Source of the DNA: Acidimicrobiales bacterium
Lineage (GTDB): Bacteria; Actinomycetota; Acidimicrobiia; Acidimicrobiales; Poriferisodalaceae
Assembly: GCA_030743005.1 (NCBI GenBank)
Contig: JASLTG010000010.1
Coordinates: 36,799-100,798, forward strand
Length of the DNA stretch: 64,000 nt
Reading direction: 5' to 3'
Shown: positions 25,954 to 34,891 of the stretch, piece by piece
Numbering within the stretch: position 1 is the stretch's first letter
How the letters are laid out: each line of letters starts with the position of its first letter
The notes under the pieces: model-generated
What the model saw: the letters and a program-made list of their open reading frames with translations, nothing else
Told to the model about the DNA's origin: nothing
The model's database searches: none
Made by a program: the position numbers and the translations under genes

Positions 25954-26009
25954 GGACCGCATCGTGGTCCGAAAGGTTTCACATGGTCATGCGAAACTTA
26001 TGGACCATG
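25954..26009. promoter_or_regulatory. Clustered inverted half-sites upstream of fabD
   Basis: Within 56 bases upstream of fabD lie GGACC (25954-25958) facing GGTCC (25966-25970), and CATGGTC (25982-25988) facing GACCATG (26003-26009). The four related half-sites suggest an operator for a dimeric repressor of the fab operon, or alternative hairpins in the leader. The protein that would bind is unknown and the repeats are short, so this is a candidate only. Confidence 0.3.
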
Positions 26010-26118
26010 GCTGAAGGTAGAGGGTACGGGAAACATCGATCGCTAGGTGGGAATGACGACAATATGGGCCAAGAACCTCTAAAAACCCCCGTTTTGGCCG
26101 GTAACCTCAGCGTTTGCC

Positions 26119-26201
26119 GCCCGGGTGGTGGAATGGCAGACACGGAGGATTCAAAATCCTCTGCCCTCACGGGCGTGCGGGTTCAAATCCCGCTCCGGGC
26201 A
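26119..26201 (+). tRNA. tRNA-Leu (CAA)
   Basis: A class II tRNA of 83 bases. The acceptor arms GCCCGGG (26119-26125) and TCCGGGC (26194-26200) pair with a final G-U, and A26201 is the discriminator; CCA is not encoded. The anticodon stem GAGGA/TCCTC encloses the loop TTCAAAA, with anticodon CAA at 26152-26154, reading UUG. A long variable arm and the T-arm GCGGG-TTCAAAT-CCCGC are present. The gene stands alone between fabD and an SDR gene. Confidence 0.96.
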
Positions 26202-26253
26202 CTAGATCCTTTGAGCCAGAGCCCTGCAAGGCTCATACCGTTGCATCTAGCGT

Positions 26254-27135
26254 GTGTCTATGACGGTTGATCCCTACTCTTCGTGGACTGATGACGAGCT
26301 CGCAACGCTGGCTCACGGCTTTCGGGACGATCTTTACCAGGGTCAGGTAGCCCTAGTAACTGGGGGAGCTGGAGGCATTGGTAGAGCGATTTGCATGCTC
26401 CTAGGGCGTCTAGGCGCCCGAATCGTGACGTGTGGCCGAGATGAACATAAATTAGAACAGCTGCGAAAATCTTTGGAAACTCAGGGCATAGATGTTGTTA
26501 CGACCCAAGCAAATGTTCGTGACCCCGAACAGGTGGCCAGCCTTTTTGAGAAGATCTGGGAAAAGTTCGACAGATTGGACCTAGTTGTCAACAATGCGGG
26601 CGGCCAGTTCGCAGCACCAGCAAGTGATATATCGCCTAAGGGATGGGCTGCTGTGGTTGAGACCAACTTGTATGGCCCTTGGTATGTTATGCAAAAAGCG
26701 GCACAAACATGGATCGAGCGAGAGCGCGCTGGCTCGATTGTGAACATAGGAACAATCACCGGCCGCGCTTCGGTGGGTATCCCTCACACGGCTGCTGCAC
26801 GAGCTGGCGCAGAGAGCCTTTCGGCTTCGCTAAGTGTGGAATGGGCACCCCACCAAATACGGGTCAACACAGTTGCAGTTGGTGTTGTGCGCAGCCCAGG
26901 TTTAGTGAACTACCCCAACGAAGCCCGCCCCTCCTTCGACCACAATCCGCAACGGCGATTAGGCGATGTCCAAGACGTTGCCCAAGCGGTAGCATTTCTC
27001 GGTTCTCCTGCCATGGCTTCGTTCGTGACAGGTGAAACATTCCATGTAGCAGGAGGAGAGCAGGTGTGGGGAGAATATTGGGCCCTTGGAAAACCCGACT
27101 ATTTTCGTGTTGTGGACACACCAGAATCGCAATAG
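26254..27135 (+). CDS. SDR-family reductase without the usual Tyr-x-x-x-Lys
   Basis: A 293-residue Rossmann protein with an N-terminal extension of about 30 residues before the cofactor motif VTGGAGGIG (35-43). [13 protein letters not shown] and SIVNIGTI are present, but the active-site segment reads [12 protein letters not shown]: Thr179 and Arg183 stand where Tyr and Lys are expected. Peroxisomal 2,4-dienoyl-CoA and trans-2-enoyl-CoA reductase-like SDRs also lack the Tyr, so an enoyl- or dienoyl-CoA reductase role is the best guess. The start is GTG 26254 or ATG 26260. It precedes a methyltransferase gene. Confidence 0.85.
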   Translation: MSMTVDPYSSWTDDELATLAHGFRDDLYQGQVALVTGGAGGIGRAICMLLGRLGARIVTCGRDEHKLEQLRKSLETQGIDVVTTQANVRDPEQVASLFEKIWEKFDRLDLVVNNAGGQFAAPASDISPKGWAAVVETNLYGPWYVMQKAAQTWIERERAGSIVNIGTITGRASVGIPHTAAARAGAESLSASLSVEWAPHQIRVNTVAVGVVRSPGLVNYPNEARPSFDHNPQRRLGDVQDVAQAVAFLGSPAMASFVTGETFHVAGGEQVWGEYWALGKPDYFRVVDTPESQ

Positions 27136-27151
27136 TTGAGGAAACCGAAAA

Positions 27152-28147
27152 ATGAGCAATCGAATAGACACCACGCGTTTACAGGAGATAGCAAGGGCCT
27201 ATACAGCGTCAGCAGTTTTGTATGCCGCCCTAGATGTAGGTCTGTTCACTCAGGTGAGCGGCGGCTGCAGGACAGAAAAAGCTTTAGTAGCTGCAACCGG
27301 GCTGCGACCCATTGATGTCGACAGGCTTGTTTCTTGCGCTCTAAGCCTCGAACTTCTCGATTGGGATGGCAATGAACTTTGCAATGCACCCGACGTTGAG
27401 ACCTATCTCGTGGAAGGAAAGGAACGATACGCAGGCCCCTGGATGATGTTCACCCGACCCGATGTGTCGGGTTGGTTCCAAATGACAGAAAAGATGCGGG
27501 AACCAGATTCAACCAAACTCGGAATGTATGACGAACTAACTGTCGAATCAGCGCGTAAATATCATCAAGCGACCTCAAGTATTGGATTCGGCGCCGCTAG
27601 GCGATTTGTGCGAACGGTTGATTTGTCGAACCGTAAGCACCTACTTGACCTGGGTGGCGGGTCAGGCGCCTACAGCATCACTTCGGTAGAACAGTTCGAG
27701 GGGCTCAAGGCAACAGTGCTGGACTTGCCACCTGTTGTTGTAGCGACTCAGGAATACATCAACGACGCCGGCGTTGAGGATCGCGTTTCAACGGTAGGCG
27801 CTGATTTCACCGAGGGGGAATTTCCGTCACCGGTGGATGTAGTTGTGATGGCTAGCAATATGCCTATCTACGATGGTGAAGTCATTGGAGGCGTCGTGGC
27901 TAGAGCTTTCCGCGCTCTAGAAGCAGGTGGCGAAATGCATCTGATTGGGGAGATGCTTGCTGACGACCGGAAGAGCCCAGTCGACGCAGCCATGTGGGGT
28001 ATGAATGAACTGATCTGTGGTAGTCAGGGGCGGGCCCACACTCGTGCTGAATGTGAGAACTATTTCAGATCAGCAGGATTCGTGGATGTAGAAGTCACTG
28101 ATTTTGTTCCAGGCATCCTTGCCCGGTGCGTTGGGAAGAAGCCCTAA
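27152..28147 (+). CDS. SAM-dependent O-methyltransferase, acetylserotonin-MT type
   Basis: A 331-residue class I methyltransferase with an N-terminal winged-helix dimerisation domain (about 1-100: LQEIARAYTASAVLYAALDVG, ATGLRPIDVDRLVSC) and a C-terminal catalytic domain with SAM-binding LLDLGGGSGAYSI near residue 160, then VLDLPPVV and an acidic stretch GADFTEG. This pattern is shared by plant and actinobacterial natural-product O-methyltransferases and some related lyases. The acceptor substrate is not readable. ATG 27152 is preceded by GAGGAAA, 16 bases after the SDR stop, so they probably form an operon. Confidence 0.85.
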   Translation: MSNRIDTTRLQEIARAYTASAVLYAALDVGLFTQVSGGCRTEKALVAATGLRPIDVDRLVSCALSLELLDWDGNELCNAPDVETYLVEGKERYAGPWMMFTRPDVSGWFQMTEKMREPDSTKLGMYDELTVESARKYHQATSSIGFGAARRFVRTVDLSNRKHLLDLGGGSGAYSITSVEQFEGLKATVLDLPPVVVATQEYINDAGVEDRVSTVGADFTEGEFPSPVDVVVMASNMPIYDGEVIGGVVARAFRALEAGGEMHLIGEMLADDRKSPVDAAMWGMNELICGSQGRAHTRAECENYFRSAGFVDVEVTDFVPGILARCVGKKP

Positions 28148-28195
28148 AGGCTCAGGGTAGGAAACGCACGCTTTGTCAGCTAGATTTTCTGCCCC

Positions 28196-28489
28196 ATGTC
28201 AATTCGGACTGTAGAGCGGCAACTCCGTCGAACGAGCGAGCAAATAGCTAATTTGCGAGCCGAACTGGTGTTCCTCGAAGAACAGTTCACTCATTTATCT
28301 GAAGAGGCTGAAACGGCGAGAATTTACGCTTTAGTGTCTGAGACGCCGATATCTGAAAGAACCCACCAACGAGCAGCGCGACACGCCAACGTAATCGGCC
28401 AACAGCGCAATCAGTTGGTCGCCCGCCTCGGCCAGCTAGAAGGGCAGCAAGATTCACTTCTCGACCGGATTATTGGCCGATTGAATTGA
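28196..28489 (+). CDS. Coiled-coil small protein (97 aa)
   Basis: A highly charged, all-helical protein with heptads over most of its length (LRRTSEQIANLRAELVFLEEQ, then QRNQLVARLGQLEGQQDSLLD), interrupted by a short loop ISERTHQRA. No membrane segment or Cys. I do not recognise a named family with confidence. It lies just before the pdtaR-like regulator and polA, a position where actinobacteria often keep small conserved genes. It probably forms a helical dimer; function unknown. Confidence 0.65.
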   Translation: MSIRTVERQLRRTSEQIANLRAELVFLEEQFTHLSEEAETARIYALVSETPISERTHQRAARHANVIGQQRNQLVARLGQLEGQQDSLLDRIIGRLN

Positions 28490-28582
28490 TGAAGGTCTTG
28501 TAGCGAAGAGGCATTGCTCCGATTCGCTAGGGTTATAGGGCCACTCCAGAGGCTACTCGTCTCATGATCCACGAGGAATCCG

Positions 28583-29158
28583 TTGCCGAAACGCGTTGTC
28601 ATAGCAGAAGACGAAGCCATAATCCGGCTCGATCTGCGCGAAATGCTGGAAGAAGAGGGCTACGTAGTCGTCGGGGAGACCGGACGCGGCGACGAGGCCG
28701 TCCAACTGGTCCAAGAACATTCACCAGACCTGTGCGTTTTCGACATAAAGATGCCCGGAATGGATGGTTTGGCGGCGGCCAGGGAAGTATCTGCTGAACG
28801 GAAGGCAGCTGTGGTGATTCTGACAGCTTTCAGCCAACGCCATCTCATCGAAGAAGCTAGAGACGCTGGTGTCTTGTCGTACTTGGTTAAACCTTTCCAG
28901 CGCGAAGAACTTGTATCTGCCATCGAAGTAGCGTTAGGCCGGTTTGAAGAAATATTGCAACTAGACGCCACAGTGCGCGAGTTAGAAGAAAAGCTAGAGG
29001 TTCGCAAAGCCGTGGACCGAGCTAAAGGGCTGCTAATGGATGGGCATGGCCTAGCGGAAGCTGATGCATTCGCCTTCGTCCAGAAGACTGCCATGAGTGA
29101 ACGATCGTCCATGTTTGATGTTGCTCATCGAATCATCTCAGGAGATTTAGTTCCGTAG
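28583..29158 (+). CDS. pdtaR: ANTAR-domain response regulator, PdtaR-like
   Basis: A 191-residue regulator from TTG 28583. The receiver domain has the acidic pocket VVIAEDEAI, phosphoacceptor Asp54 in CVFDIKMPGMDG, a switch Thr in ILTAFSQ and Lys in YLVKPF. The C-terminal ANTAR domain (about 135-185: EVRKAVDRAKGLLMDGHGLAEADAF) binds dual-hexaloop RNA to stop transcription termination in this family. The cognate histidine kinase (PdtaS) is not in the window. Its place directly before polA is the same as in mycobacteria. Confidence 0.92.
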   Translation: MPKRVVIAEDEAIIRLDLREMLEEEGYVVVGETGRGDEAVQLVQEHSPDLCVFDIKMPGMDGLAAAREVSAERKAAVVILTAFSQRHLIEEARDAGVLSYLVKPFQREELVSAIEVALGRFEEILQLDATVRELEEKLEVRKAVDRAKGLLMDGHGLAEADAFAFVQKTAMSERSSMFDVAHRIISGDLVP

Positions 29159-29226
29159 CTCTGGCGTTTCATCCGCTGAGCCTAAGGTCAGCCGCTTGAA
29201 GTGTTTGGGGGCCTAGGGTTGCCGAT

Positions 29227-31899
29227 GTGGCCAAAGTTCTTTTGCTAGACGGGAATTCTCTAACCTATAGGGCTTTCTTCGCACTGCCGACGGATATGGC
29301 GACAGCGTCGGGTCAAGTAACAAACGCTGTATTCGGTTTCACATCGATGTTGCTTAATCTGATCAAAGACCAAAATCCTGATGGCATCGTGGTTGCCTTC
29401 GATCGACCGGAACCAACGTTCCGGCACGAAATGCTGCCGGAATACAAGGCTCAACGCGACCCAACACCGGAATTATTGATCCAGCAGTTCGAACTAGTTC
29501 GAGAAGTTCTAGCCGCGTTGAAGGTGCCGGCTGTCGATCTAGTCGGTTTTGAAGCTGATGACGTATTGGCGACCATTGCCACAGAAGTAGCCGAGGCAGG
29601 CGATGAAGCGATCATCGTGACCGGAGATCGAGATATCTATCAGATGGTCCGAGATCCCCTCATAAAGGTTCTCTATAACCGAAGAGGCGTCAGCGATTAC
29701 TCCCTCTATGACGAAGCGGGTATAGCTGAAAGGACCGGTGTCACTCCAGATCTGTACCCACAGTACGCAGCGCTTCGCGGTGACCCATCAGACAATCTTC
29801 CAGGAGTACCAGGGGTTGGAGAGAAGACAGCCGCCAAGCTAATTAATGCATATGGGGGCTTGGATGGAATCTTTGAACACGCAGATGAGCAGACACCCAA
29901 GTTGCGACAAAATTTGATTGAGTTCGAAGACCGGGCGAGAAGAAATGTTGATGCGATGGTCCTGCGAAAGGACGCTCCGGTTGACTTTGATAGAAGTTCA
30001 AGCGATTGGGGTGTCGTAGACGTCAAAGAGGTCCAGCGTCTTTTCGAACTCTTAGAGTTCAACTCCTTATACGAACGATTAAGTGACATCTTGGACGATG
30101 CACTCCCAACCCTTGATTCCGAAACAGCGGTGTTGGAAGCAGAGTTGATACATGCGACTTCTCCAGAAGAATGCATCGCCGCTCTGATTCCGATGAAAGA
30201 GCAGAGTCAACCGCTGTCACTTGGGTGGATCGCTGATGACGATGGTTCCCTAATAGCGCTCGCGGTACTTCAAAACGTTGAGACCGCTGAAGTATTGGTG
30301 ATTGAACACGCGCTATTAGAGGACAACGATGTCATAGCAGCCTTAAGTAGCTTCACCGCCTACGGAGGTATCGGCTTTGACGCACATAATGCAAAGGAGC
30401 TCACCAGGGGCCTTCGTCAACTTGGTCTAGTTGAGGAAGGGCTGCGCGTTGACACAGCAATCGCTGCATACCTACTTGATCCAACCGGAGGGAGATACGT
30501 CCTCGATGATTTGTTGATGCGGTACTGCCGAGAAGAGCTTGTTCGTAGCGAAACAGCGAATGCTGGGCAGCTCGACCTCGGAGGTGGCGGAGACAACCTG
30601 TTTCTTGACATCGCAAGAGATGCTCTGGCAGTAAGTCGTTTGGCACCCACAATGCTAAAACTCATCGACGAACGTTCAATGACATGGCTCTATGAGGAGC
30701 TTGAACGGCCACTCATCTCTGTTCTGTCTCGGATGGAAGATATTGGGGTCGGTGTAGACGTCAAAGAACTAACTCGGATGCGTGACCACCTAGTCAGCGA
30801 AGTCCAACGACTCGAAACCGCTATACACGGCCTTGCCGGACGAGAATTCAATGTCAATTCAACGAAACAGCTTCGCGAGGTTCTATTCGATGAGTTGGAA
30901 CTAACTCCGCAAAAGAAAACCAAGACTGGGTATTCGACAGACGCAGCATCCCTTGAGAAAATTCGCGACCAACATGAAGTGGTAGGAGTGCTCCTCGAAT
31001 ATCGCGAAGTTGAAAAGCTGCGGTCAACCTATGGACAGGGTTTGCTCGAAGTCACTGATGAAGACGACCGAATTCGAGCGACCTTTAATCAGACAGTTGC
31101 GCGGACTGGCCGCCTGAGTTCAGAGGATCCAAACCTGCACAACATTCCGGTGCGGACACCTCTAGGGAGAGAATTTCGCAAAGCGTTCGTCCCACAAAGC
31201 GGATACGACTTTCTGGTTGCCGATTACAACCAGATAGAACTTAGAGTTATCGCTCACCTTGCCGAAGACCCCGGTTTGATTGAGGCATTCGAAACAGGAC
31301 AAGACATTCACAATACGACCGCAGCTTCGATCTTTGGAGTTGATCTTGAGAAGGTCAACTTTGAGCAGCGTTCGCGAGCGAAGATGGTGAGTTATGGCCT
31401 TGCCTATGGAATGGAAGCCTATGGATTAGGCCAACGTCTAGGAATCGGCACCAGTGAAGCATCAGAAATTCTTGATTCTTATTTTGAAGCATTTCCAGCA
31501 GTCAGGTCCTTCATGGACGATGTCGTAAACAAGACAAAAGAAGTCGGATATACCGAAACCATCTTTGGGCGTCGTCGACCAATACCTGATCTGGTCGCGC
31601 CGAACTTTCGAGTTCGCCAGGCAGCTGAACGACAAGCAATGAATGCACCTATCCAAGGCTTAGCCGCGGACATCTTCAAGATTGCTCTTGTTGGCATTGA
31701 CCGCTCGTTAACGGAAATGAAGGCCCAGAGCCGGCTGGTCCTGCAAGTCCATGACGAAGTGATTCTCGAAGTGCACCCTGATGAGCATCAAGATGTTCAG
31801 CAGATGACGGTTGAACAGATGAGCGGGGCGGCAGATTTGCGTGTCCCACTTGAAGTCAACCTCGCTACCGGCCCGACCTGGGCCCAGGCGAAAGCCTAA
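29227..31899 (+). CDS. polA: DNA polymerase I
   Basis: An 890-residue enzyme for gap filling in repair and removal of Okazaki primers. Starts at GTG 29227. The 5'-3' exonuclease domain (1-300) shows LLLDGNSLTYRAFF and the acidic VGFEADDVLAT and VTGDRDIYQ. The middle domain (about 320-480) is a 3'-5' exonuclease fold in which the usual Asp-x-Glu and other metal ligands are not seen, so proofreading is likely absent, as in other actinobacterial PolA. The polymerase domain (490-890) shows ATGRLSS-like RTGRLSSEDPNLHNIP, DYNQIELRV and VHDEVILEV. Confidence 0.97.
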   Translation: MAKVLLLDGNSLTYRAFFALPTDMATASGQVTNAVFGFTSMLLNLIKDQNPDGIVVAFDRPEPTFRHEMLPEYKAQRDPTPELLIQQFELVREVLAALKVPAVDLVGFEADDVLATIATEVAEAGDEAIIVTGDRDIYQMVRDPLIKVLYNRRGVSDYSLYDEAGIAERTGVTPDLYPQYAALRGDPSDNLPGVPGVGEKTAAKLINAYGGLDGIFEHADEQTPKLRQNLIEFEDRARRNVDAMVLRKDAPVDFDRSSSDWGVVDVKEVQRLFELLEFNSLYERLSDILDDALPTLDSETAVLEAELIHATSPEECIAALIPMKEQSQPLSLGWIADDDGSLIALAVLQNVETAEVLVIEHALLEDNDVIAALSSFTAYGGIGFDAHNAKELTRGLRQLGLVEEGLRVDTAIAAYLLDPTGGRYVLDDLLMRYCREELVRSETANAGQLDLGGGGDNLFLDIARDALAVSRLAPTMLKLIDERSMTWLYEELERPLISVLSRMEDIGVGVDVKELTRMRDHLVSEVQRLETAIHGLAGREFNVNSTKQLREVLFDELELTPQKKTKTGYSTDAASLEKIRDQHEVVGVLLEYREVEKLRSTYGQGLLEVTDEDDRIRATFNQTVARTGRLSSEDPNLHNIPVRTPLGREFRKAFVPQSGYDFLVADYNQIELRVIAHLAEDPGLIEAFETGQDIHNTTAASIFGVDLEKVNFEQRSRAKMVSYGLAYGMEAYGLGQRLGIGTSEASEILDSYFEAFPAVRSFMDDVVNKTKEVGYTETIFGRRRPIPDLVAPNFRVRQAAERQAMNAPIQGLAADIFKIALVGIDRSLTEMKAQSRLVLQVHDEVILEVHPDEHQDVQQMTVEQMSGAADLRVPLEVNLATGPTWAQAKA

Positions 31900-31902
31900 C
31901 GA

Positions 31903-32673
31903 GTGACTTCGGAAGGTACTGGAACACATTGGTTTGAGCCAGTAGCTGATCATTTACAGGAGGCTTACCTTCGCTATTCATTCACCCGGAACACGAAACA
32001 AGAGGTAGACCACGTAATCTCGCATTTACTGCTCAAACCAGGACACCGGGTATTGGATGTCGGCTGCGGGCCCGGCCGTCATTCTCTTGAACTAGCTCGG
32101 CGAGGGATCAGCTGCGTCGGAATAGATATCTCGCAAAGGTTCGTCGATCTGGGGAATAGCTCAGCAGCCGAAGAAGGGCTGGAAGACTTGGTAGTTTTCG
32201 AACGGCTTGACGCGAGAAAACTCGAGTTCTTCGACGAGTTTGACGGAGTGATTTCACTTTGTGAGGGCGCTTTCGGACTTCAGGGTGGCCCGGCGGCGTC
32301 AGATCCCATAAATCTCATCGGTGATCAATCTGTGATTGCCGGCATGACCGCAGCGCTAAAGCCCGGTTGTCGGCTTGTATTGGCCGCATTCTCGGCCTAT
32401 TTCCAAATTAGACACGCTGCCAGTGATCTCAGCGAGTTCGACTTGATGGCAGGAACACGCCATGAGGTCACTGAGATCAGGGACCCCACAGGTCACGAAA
32501 TCACGGCAGACCTTTGGACCACTTGTTTCACCCCACGAGAGTTGTGGCTCATGGCTGAAGCAGCCGGCCTCGAACCATTGACGGTCCGAAGTGTCCATTC
32601 AGGGGAGGACTGGTCTGCTGATTCGCTAGATATCGACCACGCTGAGCTGCTTTTATTGGCCCGCCGTCCGTAA
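31903..32673 (+). CDS. Class I SAM-dependent methyltransferase
   Basis: A 256-residue protein from GTG 31903, three bases after polA. Motif I is VLDVGCGPGRHSLELARRGISC, followed by GVIDISQ-like VGIDISQRF; FDGVISLCEGAFGL and ILGD-type segments complete the fold. It resembles methyltransferases of unknown small-molecule substrates (Methyltransf_11/25 type). It lies between polA and rpsA, which are often close in actinobacteria; insertion of a methyltransferase is a departure from the Mycobacterium order. Confidence 0.85.
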   Translation: MTSEGTGTHWFEPVADHLQEAYLRYSFTRNTKQEVDHVISHLLLKPGHRVLDVGCGPGRHSLELARRGISCVGIDISQRFVDLGNSSAAEEGLEDLVVFERLDARKLEFFDEFDGVISLCEGAFGLQGGPAASDPINLIGDQSVIAGMTAALKPGCRLVLAAFSAYFQIRHAASDLSEFDLMAGTRHEVTEIRDPTGHEITADLWTTCFTPRELWLMAEAAGLEPLTVRSVHSGEDWSADSLDIDHAELLLLARRP

Positions 32674-32721
32674 CAATTGCCACAGTAATAATATTTAGAC
32701 CTAACTCTAGAGATGCTTCGA

Positions 32722-32738
32722 GCTACAAGCCGTGTAGC
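32722..32738 (+). promoter_or_regulatory. Hairpin in rpsA leader
   Basis: GCTACA (32722-32727) and TGTAGC (32733-32738) form a perfect 6-bp stem around AGCCG, about 68 bases before the preferred rpsA start. The region upstream (32683-32700) is AT-rich and could hold a promoter. S1 genes are often autoregulated through their leaders, so a control role is possible; the hairpin is short and could be chance. Confidence 0.3.
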
Positions 32739-32806
32739 CTAGGGCGCCGTGTCGGGTGGGAGCTCTGCCACTGACACGCCCTGTCGTCTACCTAGAGCAA
32801 AACCTT

Positions 32807-34201
32807 GTGTCTGATACCACGGAATTCGGCAGCTTTACTGATGCCGGTGAATATATCCCTCGCACCATCGTCGAAAACGACCTTGGTGCAATGTCCTTTG
32901 CCGACGCCATAGATGGAACCATCGTCGAGTTCGAGGATGGTGACCTAGTTACGGGCACTGTTGTTCGAATCGATCGTGATGAAGTCTTGCTTGATATCGG
33001 CTTCAAGTCCGAAGGCGTTATACCCAGCCGTGAACTTTCAATTCGGAACGCGGTTGACCCTTCAGAAGTCGTTGATTTGGGAGAGGAAATAGAGGCGCTT
33101 GTTCTACAAAAAGAAGATCAAGATGGACGTCTGGTCCTTTCGAAAAAACGGGCTCAATATGAGAAGGCTTGGGGCAGGATTGAGGAAATCAAAGAATCGG
33201 ATGGAGTCGTTTCGGGGCCAGTTATAGAGGTCGTGAAAGGCGGACTCATTATCGATATCGGCCTTCGTGGTTTCGTACCCGCCTCTCTTGTCGAACTTCG
33301 TCGAGTCCGAGATCTTGACCCATACATCGGCATGGACCTTGAGGCCAAAATCATCGAGCTGGACAAGAATCGAAACAACGTCGTGCTATCTCGTCGCGCA
33401 TGGTTGGAAGAAACACAAAAAGAACAACGAGAAGAATTCCTCGACAATCTGCAACCGGGAGAAAAGCGGAGCGGTGTCGTCTCGTCAGTTGTCAGTTTCG
33501 GTGCTTTCGTCGACTTGGGAGGAATGGACGGCCTGATCCATGTTTCAGAGTTGTCATGGAAGCATGTAGACCACCCGAATTCTGTTGTGACAGTAGGCGA
33601 CGAAGTCGATGTTGAGGTACTGGAAGTTGATCGCGAACGAGAACGAATCTCACTGTCCTTGAAAGCAACTCAACAAGACCCTTGGCAAGAATTTGCCGAC
33701 GGGCACAAAGTCGGGGAACTGGTGTACGGCCGAGTCACGAAACTTGTGCCGTTTGGCTCTTTCGTTCAAGTTGGCGATGGCATTGAAGGTTTAGTTCACA
33801 TATCTGAGATGTCGGCGCATCACGTTGAGTTGCCAGAGCAAGTGGTCACACCAGGAGAAGAATTGTGGGTCAAGATCATTGACCTCGATTTACAAAGGCG
33901 CAGAATCAGCTTGTCCATCAAGCAAGCTGCTGAAGGCGGCGTAGTTGCAGCCGAATACCAAGAAGCTTTCGGTGAACATGCATACGACGAAGCCGGTAAT
34001 TTCATCGGCGAGTTTGAATACGAAGCTCCGGTCGAAGGTGAAGAATCCGAAGCAGAGCGGGCTTGGCGTGAGTACTACGAAGAGCACGGAGAAGAGGCTT
34101 ACCGTCAAGCGGTAGCTGACTATGAGGATTCAGGTGAGACCGAAGTCAGCGCCGATGCAACTCCGGAAGACGAGGCTACGTCTCCGACAGAGGAAGCGTA
34201 G
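32807..34201 (+). CDS. rpsA: 30S ribosomal protein S1
   Basis: About 464 residues, with four S1 RNA-binding repeats (roughly 40-110, 125-195, 210-285 and 300-375): GTVVRIDRDEVLLDIGFKSEG, then GFVPASLVE, FGAFVDLGGMDGLIHVSELSW and FGSFVQVGDGIEGLVHISEMS. The acidic C-terminal tail resembles other actinobacterial S1. The open frame begins at GTG 32756, but GTG 32807 gives the shorter conserved N-terminus and is preferred; the earlier start would add 17 residues. S1 melts mRNA structure and helps initiation. coaE follows after eight bases. Confidence 0.95.
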   Translation: MSDTTEFGSFTDAGEYIPRTIVENDLGAMSFADAIDGTIVEFEDGDLVTGTVVRIDRDEVLLDIGFKSEGVIPSRELSIRNAVDPSEVVDLGEEIEALVLQKEDQDGRLVLSKKRAQYEKAWGRIEEIKESDGVVSGPVIEVVKGGLIIDIGLRGFVPASLVELRRVRDLDPYIGMDLEAKIIELDKNRNNVVLSRRAWLEETQKEQREEFLDNLQPGEKRSGVVSSVVSFGAFVDLGGMDGLIHVSELSWKHVDHPNSVVTVGDEVDVEVLEVDRERERISLSLKATQQDPWQEFADGHKVGELVYGRVTKLVPFGSFVQVGDGIEGLVHISEMSAHHVELPEQVVTPGEELWVKIIDLDLQRRRISLSIKQAAEGGVVAAEYQEAFGEHAYDEAGNFIGEFEYEAPVEGEESEAERAWREYYEEHGEEAYRQAVADYEDSGETEVSADATPEDEATSPTEEA

Positions 34202-34209
34202 GCAACGAG

Positions 34210-34854
34210 GTGATAGTCATCGGGTTAACCGGTGGCATCGGTAGCGGAAAGAGCACAGTTTCTGACCGCTTCGTTGACCGTGGCGCCATCCTCATTGACG
34301 CCGACCAAATTGTCAGAGAGCTTCAACAGCCAGGACAAATTGTCTATTCCCAAATGGTGAAACATTTCGGCAATGACATCTTGAACCAAGACCAAACTCT
34401 TAACCGTCAAGCGATCGCTGGAGTGGTATTCAACGACAAAGATTCTCTCAGGCGACTGAACGAGATTGTTCACCCTCCAGTGAACAAGGAAATTCGACGC
34501 CGAATACGAGAACAAGCAGATCGTCAAAACTTGTTGGTGTTGGACATCCCCTTGCTTGTGGAAGGAATTATTGCTGGCGGACCTCCGAGGTACGTTGTGA
34601 GCGGAATTCTTGTCGTGGACACACCTCCAGAAATCTCGGTACAACGGTTAATGAAATATCGTGGATTTACCGAGGAGGATGCTCGTTCTCGAATTAAGGC
34701 CCAAGTAGCACGCGAGAAGCGTCTGGATGTTGCTGACTTTGTGATCGACAACGCGGTTACCTTGAACGAACTTGAACCCCAAATAACTTCAGCTTTGAGA
34801 TGGGCTATGAATTTGCCTGAAACAGAACCAACCCCTGAACCTCCAGAGGAATAG
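34210..34854 (+). CDS. coaE: Dephospho-CoA kinase
   Basis: A 214-residue kinase catalysing the last step of CoA synthesis. P-loop GLTGGIGSGKSTV near the N-terminus, DADQIVRELQQPGQ (catalytic Asp), the lid region with VLDIPLLVEG and VVDTPPEISVQRLM. The start GTG 34210 follows AACGAGG. It directly follows rpsA, as in mycobacteria. No UPF0157 extension, which mycobacterial CoaE carries, is present. Confidence 0.96.
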   Translation: MIVIGLTGGIGSGKSTVSDRFVDRGAILIDADQIVRELQQPGQIVYSQMVKHFGNDILNQDQTLNRQAIAGVVFNDKDSLRRLNEIVHPPVNKEIRRRIREQADRQNLLVLDIPLLVEGIIAGGPPRYVVSGILVVDTPPEISVQRLMKYRGFTEEDARSRIKAQVAREKRLDVADFVIDNAVTLNELEPQITSALRWAMNLPETEPTPEPPEE

Positions 34855-34891
34855 GCCGACTCACAGCGACGCTATAGGGCGATTTGTTCGG

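Noticed and set aside
29490..29501. CGAAC-TA-GTTCG palindrome resembling an SOS box
   Set aside because: The spacer is 2 instead of 4 bases for the actinobacterial LexA box and it lies inside polA coding sequence.
30046..30060. 15-base odd palindrome GAACTCT-T-AGAGTTC
   Set aside because: It is inside polA coding sequence, with no promoter or gene start nearby; no evidence of function.
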